Below are positions 28,650-37,456 of a stretch of 64,000 nt of DNA, piece after piece. The position numbers and the translations under genes were made by a program. Numbering within the stretch: position 1 is the first letter of the stretch; each line of letters begins with the position of its first letter. The notes under the pieces are model-generated. The model did not search any database. It was not told where the DNA came from and was given only the letters and a program-made list of their open reading frames with translations. Origin of the DNA: Candidatus Bathyarchaeota archaeon A05DMB-5 (GTDB lineage Archaea; Thermoproteota; Bathyarchaeia; Bathyarchaeales; Bathycorpusculaceae); assembly GCA_019685655.1 (NCBI GenBank), contig JABFQP010000002.1:1-64000 (forward strand), given 5' to 3'.

Positions 28650-28773
28650 TTCTTATAATGCACCCAATCTCAAATGTTTTAATGCTGAGAGCATTTAAAA
28701 CTTTCCATGGTAACGTATATTTTAAATAACTCGGCGATATTAAAAATAGTTGAATTTGATGGAGTATGCGTAA

Positions 28774-29748
28774 TTGAGCTTTCTGTTTGGAAGGAAAAAA
28801 GAGGAAACGACTAAGATACTTTTTGCCACAGACATGCATGGGTCAGAAGGGTCTTGGAGAAAATTTCTAAACGCTTCTGCTATGCTCAAGGTTAATGTGG
28901 CTATTTGTGGCGGAGATTTAACTGGGAAAATGATTGTTCCGATTGTTGAGCAGAAAGACGGAAAGTACACTTATTACCTTATGGGTGGAACACACACTAC
29001 AGACTCAGCTGGTCTAGAGAAAGCGTTCAAAGACATTAGAGGAATAGGCTACTATCCACACGTGACCAACGAAAGCGAATACGAAGAAATGACCAAGAAC
29101 CCCAAAAAAGTGGACGAAGTCTTCCATGACGTTATGATATCAACACTGAAACGATGGCTCGACCTCATACCAGAAAAAGTTCCAAGCGAAACAAAAGTGG
29201 TTGTTTGCCCCGGAAACGATGACAGATTTCCAGTGGACAAGCTAATCGAGAAACACAAGAGCGTAATCAACGGAGAAGGCAAAGTAATCAAAATAGATGA
29301 AACTCACGAAATGGTAAGCTGCGGCTGGGTTAACCCCAGTCCATGGAAGACGGCTCGCGAAGAAGAAGAAGAAAAGCTTGAGGAAAGACTTGAAAAGTAT
29401 ATTTCACAGCTGACAGACGTGAAAAACGCCATATTCAACTTTCACGCTCCGCCATTTGAGTCCAAAATTGATGAAGCGCCACTGTTGGACAAAGATTTGA
29501 ATCCAATCATACGAAGCGGAAGCGTCGTGATGGTTCCAGTAGGCTCAAAGGCTGTAAGAAAAATGATAGAAAAATATCAGCCCTTCTTGGGCTTACATGG
29601 TCACATACACGAATCTGCAGGTTGCATAAAAATAGGCAGGACGCACTGCGTTAACCCAGGAAGCGAATACGCCGAAGGAATAATCAGAGCGTTCTTCATA
29701 GAATTTAAAGGAGACAAACTCACTAGGTTGCAGAGAATAGAAGGTTAG
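28774..29748 (+). CDS. Calcineurin-like metallophosphoesterase
   Basis: 324 aa from a TTG with GGAG nine bases upstream. The five metallophosphoesterase motifs appear in order: ATDMHGSEGSW (D-x-H), CGGDLTGK (GGD), VVCPGNDDRF (GND), FNFHAPP (H) and GLHGHIHES (GHxH). A helical region rich in glutamate (REEEEEKLEERLEKY, ~190-205) lies between motifs. It hydrolyses phosphoester bonds with a dinuclear metal; the substrate is unknown. The next gene starts 12 nt downstream, so it is probably cotranscribed with the nucleotidyltransferase-fold protein. Confidence 0.9.
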   Translation: MSFLFGRKKEETTKILFATDMHGSEGSWRKFLNASAMLKVNVAICGGDLTGKMIVPIVEQKDGKYTYYLMGGTHTTDSAGLEKAFKDIRGIGYYPHVTNESEYEEMTKNPKKVDEVFHDVMISTLKRWLDLIPEKVPSETKVVVCPGNDDRFPVDKLIEKHKSVINGEGKVIKIDETHEMVSCGWVNPSPWKTAREEEEEKLEERLEKYISQLTDVKNAIFNFHAPPFESKIDEAPLLDKDLNPIIRSGSVVMVPVGSKAVRKMIEKYQPFLGLHGHIHESAGCIKIGRTHCVNPGSEYAEGIIRAFFIEFKGDKLTRLQRIEG

Positions 29749-29760
29749 AGGCAGTGCCTG

Positions 29761-30690
29761 ATGGCTTGGCTGTTGGACAAAGAAATTAAAAGAGAATTAC
29801 CGGCAGAATGGAAAGATGTAGTTCCAACCGAAGTTTTCATGCAAGAAGCAGAAAAGATAGTTGAAAAAGCCAACCAAAAAGACATACCTTTAAGAATCAT
29901 GGGCGGGTTGGGAATAGCCATACGCTGCCGAGAATTCAGAGACTTTGCAATTAAGCTGGGAAGAGTTGGAACAGGCGTTGTCCAAGGGCAAGAATACAGC
30001 GACATAGACTTTATGTCGTACGGCAAACATAGAGAAAAAGTGAAAGAATTTTTTGGAGAAATCGGCTACGCAAAACGAAGAGCAACACTTTCTTCAGCAG
30101 CCTCTGACAGACAAATATATTACCATCCCAAAGGTTGGTTTTATGTTGACGTTTTTTTCGACAAACTAATGGTGGCAAACCACCCAATAGACTTCAAAGG
30201 AAGACTTGAGTTAGAATACCCCACAATCACGGCAACAGACATGCTTCTTGAAAAAATACAAATGTGGGAAGCCTTCAGCATCAAAGACCTAAAAGACTGC
30301 ATGCTTCTGTTGAAAGCACATGACGTTAAAGAAAAAAACGAAAAAGAATGCATAGACTCTGCATACATAGCCAAAACCCTATCACAAGACTGGGGATTCT
30401 GGTACACAGCCACAACCAACCTTAAAAACCTCAAAAAATTCTTAACAGAAATAGACAAACTCGGACCAGAAACAGACATCGACCCCAAAAAAATCGAGGA
30501 AAAAGACCGACAAGAAATAACCAAAAAGATTGAAGCAATCTTGCAAGCAATAGAGAAAGAACCGAAATCTTTCGGATGGAAAATGCGGGCAAAAATTGGT
30601 ACGAAGAAAACATGGTACAATCCTGTCGAGCGCCCCGAAACTGTAGGCGGATTCGGCATTTGGGAAGCTATAAGAAAAGAGGAAAGCTAA
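29761..30690 (+). CDS. Nucleotidyltransferase-fold (AbiEii-like) protein
   Basis: 309 aa. The active-site pattern is IMGGLGIAIRC (GG loop, ~45-55) followed by YSDIDFMSYGK (D-x-D, ~77-87), and a later conserved WFYVDVFFDKL strand that supplies the third acidic residue. The C-terminal half is helical and highly charged. It lies 12 nt downstream of the metallophosphoesterase, suggesting a pair that adds and removes a nucleotide or phosphate from the same kind of molecule (inference). It resembles the nucleotidyltransferase at 24.9 kb in organisation. Confidence 0.7.
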   Translation: MAWLLDKEIKRELPAEWKDVVPTEVFMQEAEKIVEKANQKDIPLRIMGGLGIAIRCREFRDFAIKLGRVGTGVVQGQEYSDIDFMSYGKHREKVKEFFGEIGYAKRRATLSSAASDRQIYYHPKGWFYVDVFFDKLMVANHPIDFKGRLELEYPTITATDMLLEKIQMWEAFSIKDLKDCMLLLKAHDVKEKNEKECIDSAYIAKTLSQDWGFWYTATTNLKNLKKFLTEIDKLGPETDIDPKKIEEKDRQEITKKIEAILQAIEKEPKSFGWKMRAKIGTKKTWYNPVERPETVGGFGIWEAIRKEES

Positions 30691-30820
30691 AAGTTAATGA
30701 AGTTTGCTTATGAAACCCTAATTCTTCATGAAATTCGAAGTATGTAGACGTTATTCTCTGCTTATAATTGATTGTATGCTGTAGAGACATTGGTGTCGTT
30801 GTTTTTATTCAGCCATAAAG

Positions 30821-30828
30821 TTTATAAT
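30821..30828 (+). promoter_or_regulatory. TATA box of the 30.9-kb membrane-protein gene
   Basis: TTTATAAT at 30821-30828, within AAAGTTTATAATATATC, lies 34-43 bp upstream of the GTG (30855) and ATG (30864) start candidates. It is the only strong promoter-like element in the 164-bp gap after the nucleotidyltransferase gene. Confidence 0.5.
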
Positions 30829-30863
30829 ATATCACAGAAAATAACTAAGTTTTTGTGGTTCCC

Positions 30864-31262
30864 ATGGAAATGAAAGAAATAACGAGATACGTGTACATTG
30901 CTTTTGTTGCTATAGCAATCATAATGGGACTGGTCGTCGGCTATATGGCATACACTGCAGAGCTTCATTGGCTTGACAAAAGTGTTAGCGACACCAACGG
31001 ATGGGTTATTTTAATAATGCTAATATTAGGAGTTATCACAGGATTGACTAGTATAACAGAGAAAGAAGTCACTCCATTCCTCATTGCAACAATTGCCTTG
31101 TTGGTAGCAGCCGTTGCAGACGTCTGGAGCCCATTAAGCAACATTCATGAGTTACTTTACTACTGGGCAAAAGCAATTCTAACCTATATCGTAGCATTCG
31201 CAGCTCCCGCCGCAGTCATAATAGCAGTTAAATCCATGCTTCCCATGATAAAAGAAAAGTAA
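30864..31262 (+). CDS. Hypothetical membrane protein, four helices
   Basis: 132 aa from ATG 30864 (GTG 30855 would add three residues). Four hydrophobic segments are visible: YVYIAFVAIAIIMGLVVGYMAY, WVILIMLILGVITGL, FLIATIALLVAAVADVW and AILTYIVAFAAPAAVIIAVKSML. Short loops with conserved-looking charged residues separate them. No family was recognised; small four-helix proteins of this kind are frequent in archaeal genomes. Confidence 0.65.
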   Translation: MEMKEITRYVYIAFVAIAIIMGLVVGYMAYTAELHWLDKSVSDTNGWVILIMLILGVITGLTSITEKEVTPFLIATIALLVAAVADVWSPLSNIHELLYYWAKAILTYIVAFAAPAAVIIAVKSMLPMIKEK

Positions 31263-31372
31263 AGCAACAACTTCTTCCTTTTTTTGTGTAGACAAATTCC
31301 CACCTAAGAAAATTGTTGATTCGATGCCCTTTAAAGCGAAAAGTTAATGAGCATAAGCTTAACGTGTATTCT

Positions 31373-31498
31373 GGGGTTTGCCGGTCATAGGGCGCGGGAC
31401 CCACCCGATCCCATTCCGAACTCGGAAGTTAAACCGCGCTCCGTTCTCGGCTGTAGTGCGGTCTTCGGCCACGCGAACCCGGGAAAGCTGGCTGCCCC
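31373..31498 (+). rRNA. 5S ribosomal RNA
   Basis: The conserved archaeal 5S core is present: a loop-A/helix-II region with GATCCCATTCCGAACTCGG followed by GAAGTTAAACC, then the helix IV-V region and a closing helix I in which GGGG (31373-31376) pairs with CCCC (31495-31498). The gene is about 126 nt. It is not linked to 16S or 23S genes, which is common in archaea. The flanking genes are membrane proteins unrelated to the ribosome. Ends are estimated from helix I. Confidence 0.9.
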
Positions 31499-31538
31499 TT
31501 TCATTTAATCTGTTAATTTGGAGGAGAATTACCTAAAA

Positions 31539-31544
31539 TTTATA
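31539..31544 (+). promoter_or_regulatory. TATA box of the DUF1512 gene
   Basis: TTTATA (31539-31544) within AAAATTTATAAC lies 37-42 bp upstream of the GTG at 31581. It argues that the open frame extending back to 31518 is not the translated start, because those codons lie upstream of or across the promoter. Confidence 0.5.
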
Positions 31545-31580
31545 ACTAAGCGTTTGTTAGTCTTTTCGAAAGGTGAGCAT

Positions 31581-32720
31581 GTGAACATATTCGCAGTGAT
31601 TTCAGGTCTGCAAAATACGGTTACGCAGGAACCGTTTGGAGAATTCTCCTGGATTCTTAACTTACTTTTCTATGTCGTCTTCATAATTTTCATTTTTTAT
31701 GGACAGAGAATTCAAATGTATGTTATGATTAGGGAAGTTGAAGGTTCACTTTATAAATTGAAGTACATAAAGGATGAAGGACGAAAAACTGCAATAGAAA
31801 CGATAAAAGAAATTGGAAAGCCGCAAGTAGACCCAACCGTGAGAGTTGACAGATTTCTGGAATACTTCACGATATCGCCTCAAAGCCTCGACCCAGCTGG
31901 CGTTGTTTGGAAGCTTGAGCATATACTTGACGTTAGGGATGTCCGGTTTAAGGACGAAGTGAAGTTTATGGCTCCAGCCGCAGACGAAACGCAAGTCAAT
32001 AATTTAGAAAATACTCTTGAAGCGGCAATGGCGTTAAACTACATTTACAAGGTGATAAGGCACTATTACTTGCTTGGCAAAAAGACGCTAAGCCTATACA
32101 TTATAATGCAGTTGCAAATGATACTGCCCCTCATCATGCGAGAAGCAGAGGCCTACGCAAGCGCGTTAAAGGCATTCGCCTACGGACAACCAATCGGCGA
32201 CGGTGCTGGCGCATTAGTGGCTGCAAAACTCATGTATGGACATGAGAAAAGGAAAATACCTAAAGATTGCGTTGTTGCAACCGTGCCAATAGAGGGACGC
32301 ACAGCCTACGTGATAAAAGCTGAGGGGCCAGGTGGAAACGTCGGCAAAATTGGAGATGGAATAAGGACGGTTATTGAAGAGAATGAAGGAAAAATTGCAA
32401 CGGTAATAATGATTGATGCCGCTATGAAGCTGGAAGGGGAAGAAATTGGCGAAGTTGCTGAAGGAGTCGGCGCAGCGATAGGCGGACCAGGCGTTGACCA
32501 ATTCAAAATTGAGGAGTCACTTTTGAAGTACCGAATCCCAATAAACGCAGTAATAGTGAAAGAGGACATCGGCGATGCAGTTTCGCCCATGCGCAAGGAA
32601 ATCTTTGAGGCTGTGGACAAGGCTATTGAGAGAATAAAGCAAGTCATTCTGGAGAAAACCAAAGAGGGCGACAAGGTTATAATCGCGGGTGTTGGCAACA
32701 CGATAGGCATTGCACAATAA
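31581..32720 (+). CDS. DUF1512 family membrane-anchored protein
   Basis: 379 aa from GTG 31581, which has an AAGGTGAG Shine-Dalgarno directly upstream. There is one N-terminal membrane segment (WILNLLFYVVFIIFIFYGQRIQMY), followed by a large cytoplasmic region that contains the archaeal DUF1512 pattern. The second half has glycine-rich loops (GPGGNVGKIGDGIRTV, GVGAAIGGPGVDQFK) and an alpha/beta core suggestive of a nucleotide- or metal-binding domain, but no catalytic motif is known for the family. It is followed by a small membrane zinc-ribbon protein 13 nt downstream and is probably cotranscribed with it. Confidence 0.85.
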   Translation: MNIFAVISGLQNTVTQEPFGEFSWILNLLFYVVFIIFIFYGQRIQMYVMIREVEGSLYKLKYIKDEGRKTAIETIKEIGKPQVDPTVRVDRFLEYFTISPQSLDPAGVVWKLEHILDVRDVRFKDEVKFMAPAADETQVNNLENTLEAAMALNYIYKVIRHYYLLGKKTLSLYIIMQLQMILPLIMREAEAYASALKAFAYGQPIGDGAGALVAAKLMYGHEKRKIPKDCVVATVPIEGRTAYVIKAEGPGGNVGKIGDGIRTVIEENEGKIATVIMIDAAMKLEGEEIGEVAEGVGAAIGGPGVDQFKIEESLLKYRIPINAVIVKEDIGDAVSPMRKEIFEAVDKAIERIKQVILEKTKEGDKVIIAGVGNTIGIAQ

Positions 32721-32733
32721 GGAGGCAAATGGA

Positions 32734-33135
32734 ATGAGTAGAACACCACAAAACTCTGCAACTAAAATTTCGTCGTTCGTGTTAATAATAATCTTTATAG
32801 GATTAGCGTTGTCTTTGAGCGCGTTAATGGTTGCTCTTGCTTATTTTGGAAGTGGCAACGAAGTTTTGGCTGGATACTTCTTGTTGGTGGGTTTCTTGGG
32901 AGTAGCTTTATCTACGTATGTGTTGTTTCAGACAAGGAGGCGAATCATGCGTTTAAAAATTGAGATTCCCCCAGTGACGACCACAATTGAATGTCGAAAG
33001 TGCGGTTTCAAAAGTGTAAGAGAATTCCAGCGTGGCGATTACATTTTCAAAGAAGTTGAGCCTTGCCAAAAATGCAATGACAAGATGTTGATAACGGCAA
33101 TTTATAGAGAAGTCAAAGAAAAACTGGGTCCTTAG
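32734..33135 (+). CDS. Small membrane protein with a C-terminal zinc ribbon
   Basis: 133 aa from ATG 32734, which follows AAGGAGG. Two transmembrane helices (about residues 13-35 and 40-62) are followed by a soluble tail containing a zinc ribbon: ECRKCGFKSVREFQ and CQKCND (CxxC...CxxC). Such membrane-tethered ribbons occur next to DUF1512 in archaea; partnership with the upstream protein is inferred from the 13-nt gap. The stop overlaps the convergent methionine aminopeptidase stop. Confidence 0.75.
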   Translation: MSRTPQNSATKISSFVLIIIFIGLALSLSALMVALAYFGSGNEVLAGYFLLVGFLGVALSTYVLFQTRRRIMRLKIEIPPVTTTIECRKCGFKSVREFQRGDYIFKEVEPCQKCNDKMLITAIYREVKEKLGP

Positions 33136-34046
33136 GTTAGGACGACACAGCCACTTTGCACTATTAAGACAGTGTGTTCTGCTTGAGCCACGGGTTTTCT
33201 GCTTATTTCAACAAAGATTGGATAGCTCATGATTGCTTTTGAAGCTAATAGTTCTCGGAACGCGTCTCGATGATGCTCATTTGGCACTACGTCTTTTAGC
33301 CAACGTTCAGCGAAGGGTAAGGTTCTGAAGTTTTCCTCGATGTATTTCATAAGTTGCTTTGCATATGGGTTTTTTACAGATTTAGATTTGAGAAAACGGA
33401 AAATTGTGGCTTCATCTCCATCTTCAACGCGTCCCACAGCGTCTGACAAAGTCACGAATGGCTCAATGGCGTAAACTCCGCCCAACTTGATTTTTGAAAA
33501 AGACAATTGTGAAACATTCGGCACAGAAGTGCCAGCATGCACCAGGTATCGTCCTACTGAGTGCCCCGTCAAGTTTGAAATCGGTTTTAAGCCGCGTGAT
33601 TTTATAGTTTTTTCAATAATTTCGCCTAATTTGGATGTGGGCATTTCTGGGCGAATGTTATCTATGGCTACTTTTAAGGCTTGTTCAGCCGTTTCTACAA
33701 GGATTTTATATTCTGGGTTGAAGGATACTGTGAATGCGGTGTCGGTTACGTAACCATCCACGTGAACGCCGATGTCTACTTTAACAATAGAGTTTCTGGG
33801 AATTTTTGTGGTGTCGTTTCGCGGCGACGTGTAATGCGCGGCTATTTCATTCACTGAAACATTGCATGGAAACGCTGGTTTTCCACCTTTTTCTCGTATA
33901 AGCGCTTCGGCTTTTTCGCAGATTTCTATTATTGGCATGTCTTCGCGAACGAAGCTTATCATTTCTTCTCGTGTTTCGCGGAGGATTTTTCCAGAAAGTT
34001 GAAGCTTTTCAAGGGCATCTTTATCGTGATTATTCATTAATTTCAC
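33132..34046 (-). CDS. map: Methionine aminopeptidase, type II
   Basis: 304 aa (GTG at 34046; an ATG three codons later is an equally possible start). The type II (eukaryote-like) archaeal form is recognised from its helical insertion and from the metal ligands in order: the Asp of VKVDIGVHVDGY, the Asp of TDTAFTV, the His of TGHSVGRYLVH, the Glu of YAIEPFVT and the Glu of QAEHTVLI. It removes the initiator methionine from nascent proteins. It is convergent with the zinc-ribbon membrane-protein gene and divergent from the UPF0173 gene. Confidence 0.93.
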   Translation of the reverse strand: MKLMNNHDKDALEKLQLSGKILRETREEMISFVREDMPIIEICEKAEALIREKGGKPAFPCNVSVNEIAAHYTSPRNDTTKIPRNSIVKVDIGVHVDGYVTDTAFTVSFNPEYKILVETAEQALKVAIDNIRPEMPTSKLGEIIEKTIKSRGLKPISNLTGHSVGRYLVHAGTSVPNVSQLSFSKIKLGGVYAIEPFVTLSDAVGRVEDGDEATIFRFLKSKSVKNPYAKQLMKYIEENFRTLPFAERWLKDVVPNEHHRDAFRELLASKAIMSYPIFVEISRKPVAQAEHTVLIVQSGCVVLT

Positions 34047-34111
34047 ACTTTACTTTTAATAACGCTAACAGTGTTATAATTTAAAAGGGTTTAGTGGTGA
34101 GGTGAAAATGG

Positions 34112-34783
34112 TTGGCTAAAGTAACGTGGTTTGGGCATGCTGCATTCAAAATTGAAATTGCCAACAAAATTGTATTGGTTGACCCGTGGCTTGATGGAAA
34201 CCCAACATCGCCAGTTAAGGCTTCAGAAATTACTAAAGCAGACATAGTTTATGTTACGCATGACCACGGCGACCATTTAGGTGATGCAATAAACATCTGC
34301 AAGAGAACAGGGGCGACTTTCGTGGCTAACATTGAACTTGGCGATTTTGCAAAAGAAAACGGTGTCAAAACCGTGGAAGGATTGAATATTGGCGGAAACG
34401 TGGAAGTCAAAGGAATAAGGCTTCTGGTAACTCAAGCCTTGCATACGGACTCGCGTGGTGCACCGACCGGTGTTATAATTGAGGGTGAAGGAAAAAGAGT
34501 TTATCATGCTGGAGACACGGGGCTTTTTGGAGACATGAGCCTAATCGGCGAGTTATACAAGCCTGATTTGGCTTTGATTCCGATAGGCGGTTACTATACT
34601 ATGGGTGCTAAGGAAGCAGCGGAAGCTGTTAAAATGCTTAAACCTAAGGCGGTCATTCCGATGCATTATAAGACGTTTCCGGTTCTGGCGCAGTCAGCTG
34701 GTGAATTCGCAAAGATTGTTAAAGAGAAAGTGCCGAAAGTGAAAGTGGTGACGCTTAAGCCTGGCGAAAGCTACCAGTTCTAG
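34112..34783 (+). CDS. UPF0173 metal-dependent hydrolase (metallo-beta-lactamase fold)
   Basis: 223 aa from TTG 34112 with GAGGTGA six bases upstream. The fold is recognised from WFGHAAFKIE, VDPWLDGNP, YVTHDHGDHLGDAI (HxHxDH), VYHAGDTGLFGDM and VIPMHYKTFPVL. It belongs to the archaeal and bacterial UPF0173 hydrolases. The substrate is not established; the sequence lacks features of RNases J or glyoxalase II. It is transcribed alone. Confidence 0.92.
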   Translation: MAKVTWFGHAAFKIEIANKIVLVDPWLDGNPTSPVKASEITKADIVYVTHDHGDHLGDAINICKRTGATFVANIELGDFAKENGVKTVEGLNIGGNVEVKGIRLLVTQALHTDSRGAPTGVIIEGEGKRVYHAGDTGLFGDMSLIGELYKPDLALIPIGGYYTMGAKEAAEAVKMLKPKAVIPMHYKTFPVLAQSAGEFAKIVKEKVPKVKVVTLKPGESYQF

Positions 34784-34796
34784 CTTAGCAATGCTT

Positions 34797-35354
34797 TCAA
34801 AGTTTAGGCGTTAAGACTTTAGGGTCAATTGTTGCGAATTCGTTTCCGCCTAGGTGGAACACCATTTTTACTTTTTCTAGGTTATATGTTTCAGCGAAAG
34901 CATCAGCATCTACGTAGGCGTCGAGTATTTCGCCAATGAATATTGTGTGGTCGCCAGCTGTGAATTGACTGTAAAGTTTGCATTCCAAATGTGCTACGCA
35001 TTCTTTTATTGCTGGCGACTTCACTTTTTTCGCTGGTAAAGGCGTTAAGCCGGATTCTTTGAATTTGTCATGGTCTCTGCCGCTGACTCTACCGCAGAAC
35101 AGTGTCTCTCTTAGGATGTCAACTGTCGGGATATTCACAACAAACTCTTTTGTTTCTTCAATTAGGCTGTGTGAGTGTCTTCGTGGTGAGATGCTTATTG
35201 CGACTAATGGCGGGTTAATTGACGTTGGCATTGCCCACGCTAAGGTTATAATGTTTGGTTTTCCACTTTTGCCGATGCAGGAAACAAGCACTGTGTGCAT
35301 GGGATGTAGCAGTCTGGAAGCTGAGGAAGGATTAACGTTAACCTTTTCAGACAT
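34797..35354 (-). CDS. Flavin reductase-like / FMN-binding split-barrel protein
   Basis: 185 aa. The split-barrel flavin-binding pattern is evident: PMHTVLVSCIGKSGKPNIITLAWAMPTSINPPLVAISIS, SHSLIEETKEFVVNIP, and HLECKLYSQFTAGDHTIFIGEIL. Members transfer electrons from NAD(P)H to free flavin or act as small oxidoreductases with FMN. No partner oxygenase is encoded nearby. It is convergent with the UPF0173 gene, separated by 13 nt, with its start facing an unrelated gene. Confidence 0.88.
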   Translation of the reverse strand: MSEKVNVNPSSASRLLHPMHTVLVSCIGKSGKPNIITLAWAMPTSINPPLVAISISPRRHSHSLIEETKEFVVNIPTVDILRETLFCGRVSGRDHDKFKESGLTPLPAKKVKSPAIKECVAHLECKLYSQFTAGDHTIFIGEILDAYVDADAFAETYNLEKVKMVFHLGGNEFATIDPKVLTPKL

Positions 35355-35509
35355 GGCTATTACCTCAAACAGGCATATCTGAAGTTTACGTTTTATTGGT
35401 ATTTTTAGACATCTATTAAGTTTTGTTATGACGTTTTCGTGCAGTTGACAATTTCCCTAATCGGAAGCGCTCATAAGATTCAAATATCCCATGCCCTAAC
35501 AAGACACAC

Positions 35510-35968
35510 ATGTCATTCAAGTATGAATCTCCAGAATTTTCAGACGAGCTGAAGAAAAGAATAAACGCTAACGTGGAGTATCGTGAAAAAGCCAAGGGAA
35601 TGAACTGGAAAACGCTGGTTATCGTTAAAGAATTGCCTTTTGCTACGTTTTCAAAGTTTCAGAATGGAGAGCTTATCGAAAGAAAGCATGTGCCTTCCAG
35701 CGAAATTGAAGAACATCGAAAAATAAGCGATTTTGTTGTGGAAATTCCCACTTATGAATTATCTATTGAGGTAGTTACGGGTAGAAAATCTTTGGAGTCG
35801 CTTTACTTCAACAAAATTGTGAAGTTGGATGGTTCGCTTTTTAAGGTGTTGCAGTATAGAGGCGCCATGGAAATGGTCAGCAAAATAACTGCAGAGCTGG
35901 TTAAGGATTCCGTGATTCCTTCAAAGGAAGAGTTCGCCGAAATGTTGCGAGAGCGTGGTTTGCTCTAA
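35510..35968 (+). CDS. SCP2-like small protein
   Basis: 152 aa. It starts with a YESPEFSDELKKRINANVEYREKAKGMNWKTLVIV segment and contains alternating hydrophobic strands (DFVVEIPTYELSIEVVTGRKSLESLYFNKIVKLDGSLFKVLQYRGAMEMVSKI) that look like the sterol-carrier-protein-2 fold. The SCP2 assignment is by pattern only and not certain. It is a single gene with little promoter information. Confidence 0.5.
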   Translation: MSFKYESPEFSDELKKRINANVEYREKAKGMNWKTLVIVKELPFATFSKFQNGELIERKHVPSSEIEEHRKISDFVVEIPTYELSIEVVTGRKSLESLYFNKIVKLDGSLFKVLQYRGAMEMVSKITAELVKDSVIPSKEEFAEMLRERGLL

Positions 35969-36139
35969 ACAAGTCAACGTGTGGAATATTCTTCCAGAAA
36001 GTTTAAACGTCGCTTGAGAGCATTTTTAATGGGGAATGCGTTGGACTGGCATTAACCCTTGCCAAAATTCTCTCTGTTTTTGTAGCGTATGCACTTAACT
36101 TTAAAAACCTTCTAGCCTTTATATGCTCCTTTAACGTCT

Positions 36140-37264
36140 ATGGAGGAGAAACTCTTGCAACAAGACCCTAGCAAGAAAACGGTGCTTGACCCCTTTGGAA
36201 CAAGCGTAATCGCTGACTACGAACGCCTATACAAGGAGTTTGGAATTGAGCCGTTTAAGCCGTTCTTATCGAAAGTGTCTAATCCTTCGCTTTACATGAG
36301 ACGCGGCGTGGTTTTTGGGCACCGTGACTTCGAAAGAATACTGAATGCAATGAAGAAACATGAGGAATTTGCAGTTTTAAGCGGCATAAAACCTTCCGGC
36401 GAGTTTCACCTTGGCACGTTAATGACTGCGAAGGAAATCATTTATTTCCAGCAGCAAGGCGCACAGACGTTTTATTGCATTGCAGACATTGAATCCTACG
36501 AGGACAACAAGGTTCCGTTTGAAAAAAGCGAAAAAATAGCCGTTGACAACGTGGCGGATTTGCTTGCGCTTGGATTAGACCCGAAAAAAGCGTACATTTA
36601 CCGTCAATCCAAAGAAAATCATGTAAAGGATTTGGCAATAGTTTTCGGAAGAGCCGCAACATTAGCTACGATGAAGGCAATCTACGGTGAACGAAACATA
36701 GGCTTATACTTGGCTGCTTTAATACAAGCTGGAGACATTCTTTTGCCTCAACTTGAAGAGTTTGGAGGACCAAAACCCACAGTTATTCCAGTCGGCGTTG
36801 ACCAGGACCCACACATTCGCTTCACTAGAGACCTTGCCCAAATATTCTACAAGAAATACGGTTTTATTCTTCCATCATCGACTTATCACAAGCTTATGAA
36901 GGGTTTGGATGGTTCTCCGAAAATGAGCAAACGCTTGATGAACTATTTCACTTTGCATGACAAGCCTGAAGTGATTGCGCAGAGAATCTCAAATGCCTTT
37001 ACTGGGGGGAGAGCAACAATCAAAGAACAACGTGAGCTCGGCGGAGTTCCCGAAATTTGTCCTGTTTACGAAGTTTGCATGTTCCACTTTGTCGAAGATG
37101 ATGAAGAAATCATAAGGGTTTACAATGATTGTAAAACTGGAAAACTTCTCTGTGGCGAGCATAAGAAACAAACAATTGACATTGTTACGAGGTTTGTGAA
37201 GGAGCATCAACGCAAAAAGAAGCAGTTTATCGACAAAGCGAAGGAAATTCTGAATGTTGAATGA
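36140..37264 (+). CDS. trpS: Tryptophan--tRNA ligase
   Basis: 374 aa, archaeal/eukaryote-like class I TrpRS. The ATP-binding signatures are PSGEFHLGTLMTAKEI (HIGH-like, ~95-110) and GSPKMSKR (KMSKS-like, ~263-270). VDQDPHIRFTRDLA and the C-terminal helical anticodon-binding region are also present. A possible leaderless or short-leader start is suggested by A/T-rich sequences at 36100-36124. The cognate tRNA-Trp gene lies in the same window at 24.6 kb. It precedes PheRS on the same strand, separated by ~190 bp. Confidence 0.97.
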   Translation: MEEKLLQQDPSKKTVLDPFGTSVIADYERLYKEFGIEPFKPFLSKVSNPSLYMRRGVVFGHRDFERILNAMKKHEEFAVLSGIKPSGEFHLGTLMTAKEIIYFQQQGAQTFYCIADIESYEDNKVPFEKSEKIAVDNVADLLALGLDPKKAYIYRQSKENHVKDLAIVFGRAATLATMKAIYGERNIGLYLAALIQAGDILLPQLEEFGGPKPTVIPVGVDQDPHIRFTRDLAQIFYKKYGFILPSSTYHKLMKGLDGSPKMSKRLMNYFTLHDKPEVIAQRISNAFTGGRATIKEQRELGGVPEICPVYEVCMFHFVEDDEEIIRVYNDCKTGKLLCGEHKKQTIDIVTRFVKEHQRKKKQFIDKAKEILNVE

Positions 37265-37456
37265 TAAGAGGGCGAAATAAACATTAAATAATTCTTTGTA
37301 TATTCCGTTATGTGCGGTGAAGTGATGCCTCGCCAATTTATATAAGAAAGCGAATGTTTTCTAACCGAAAAACAGCGAGGACCACGCATACTTTTATTAA
37401 AACAATAACAACTACATTACAAACTTCACTTAGCCACGTTCATGAAGGGGAAAAGC

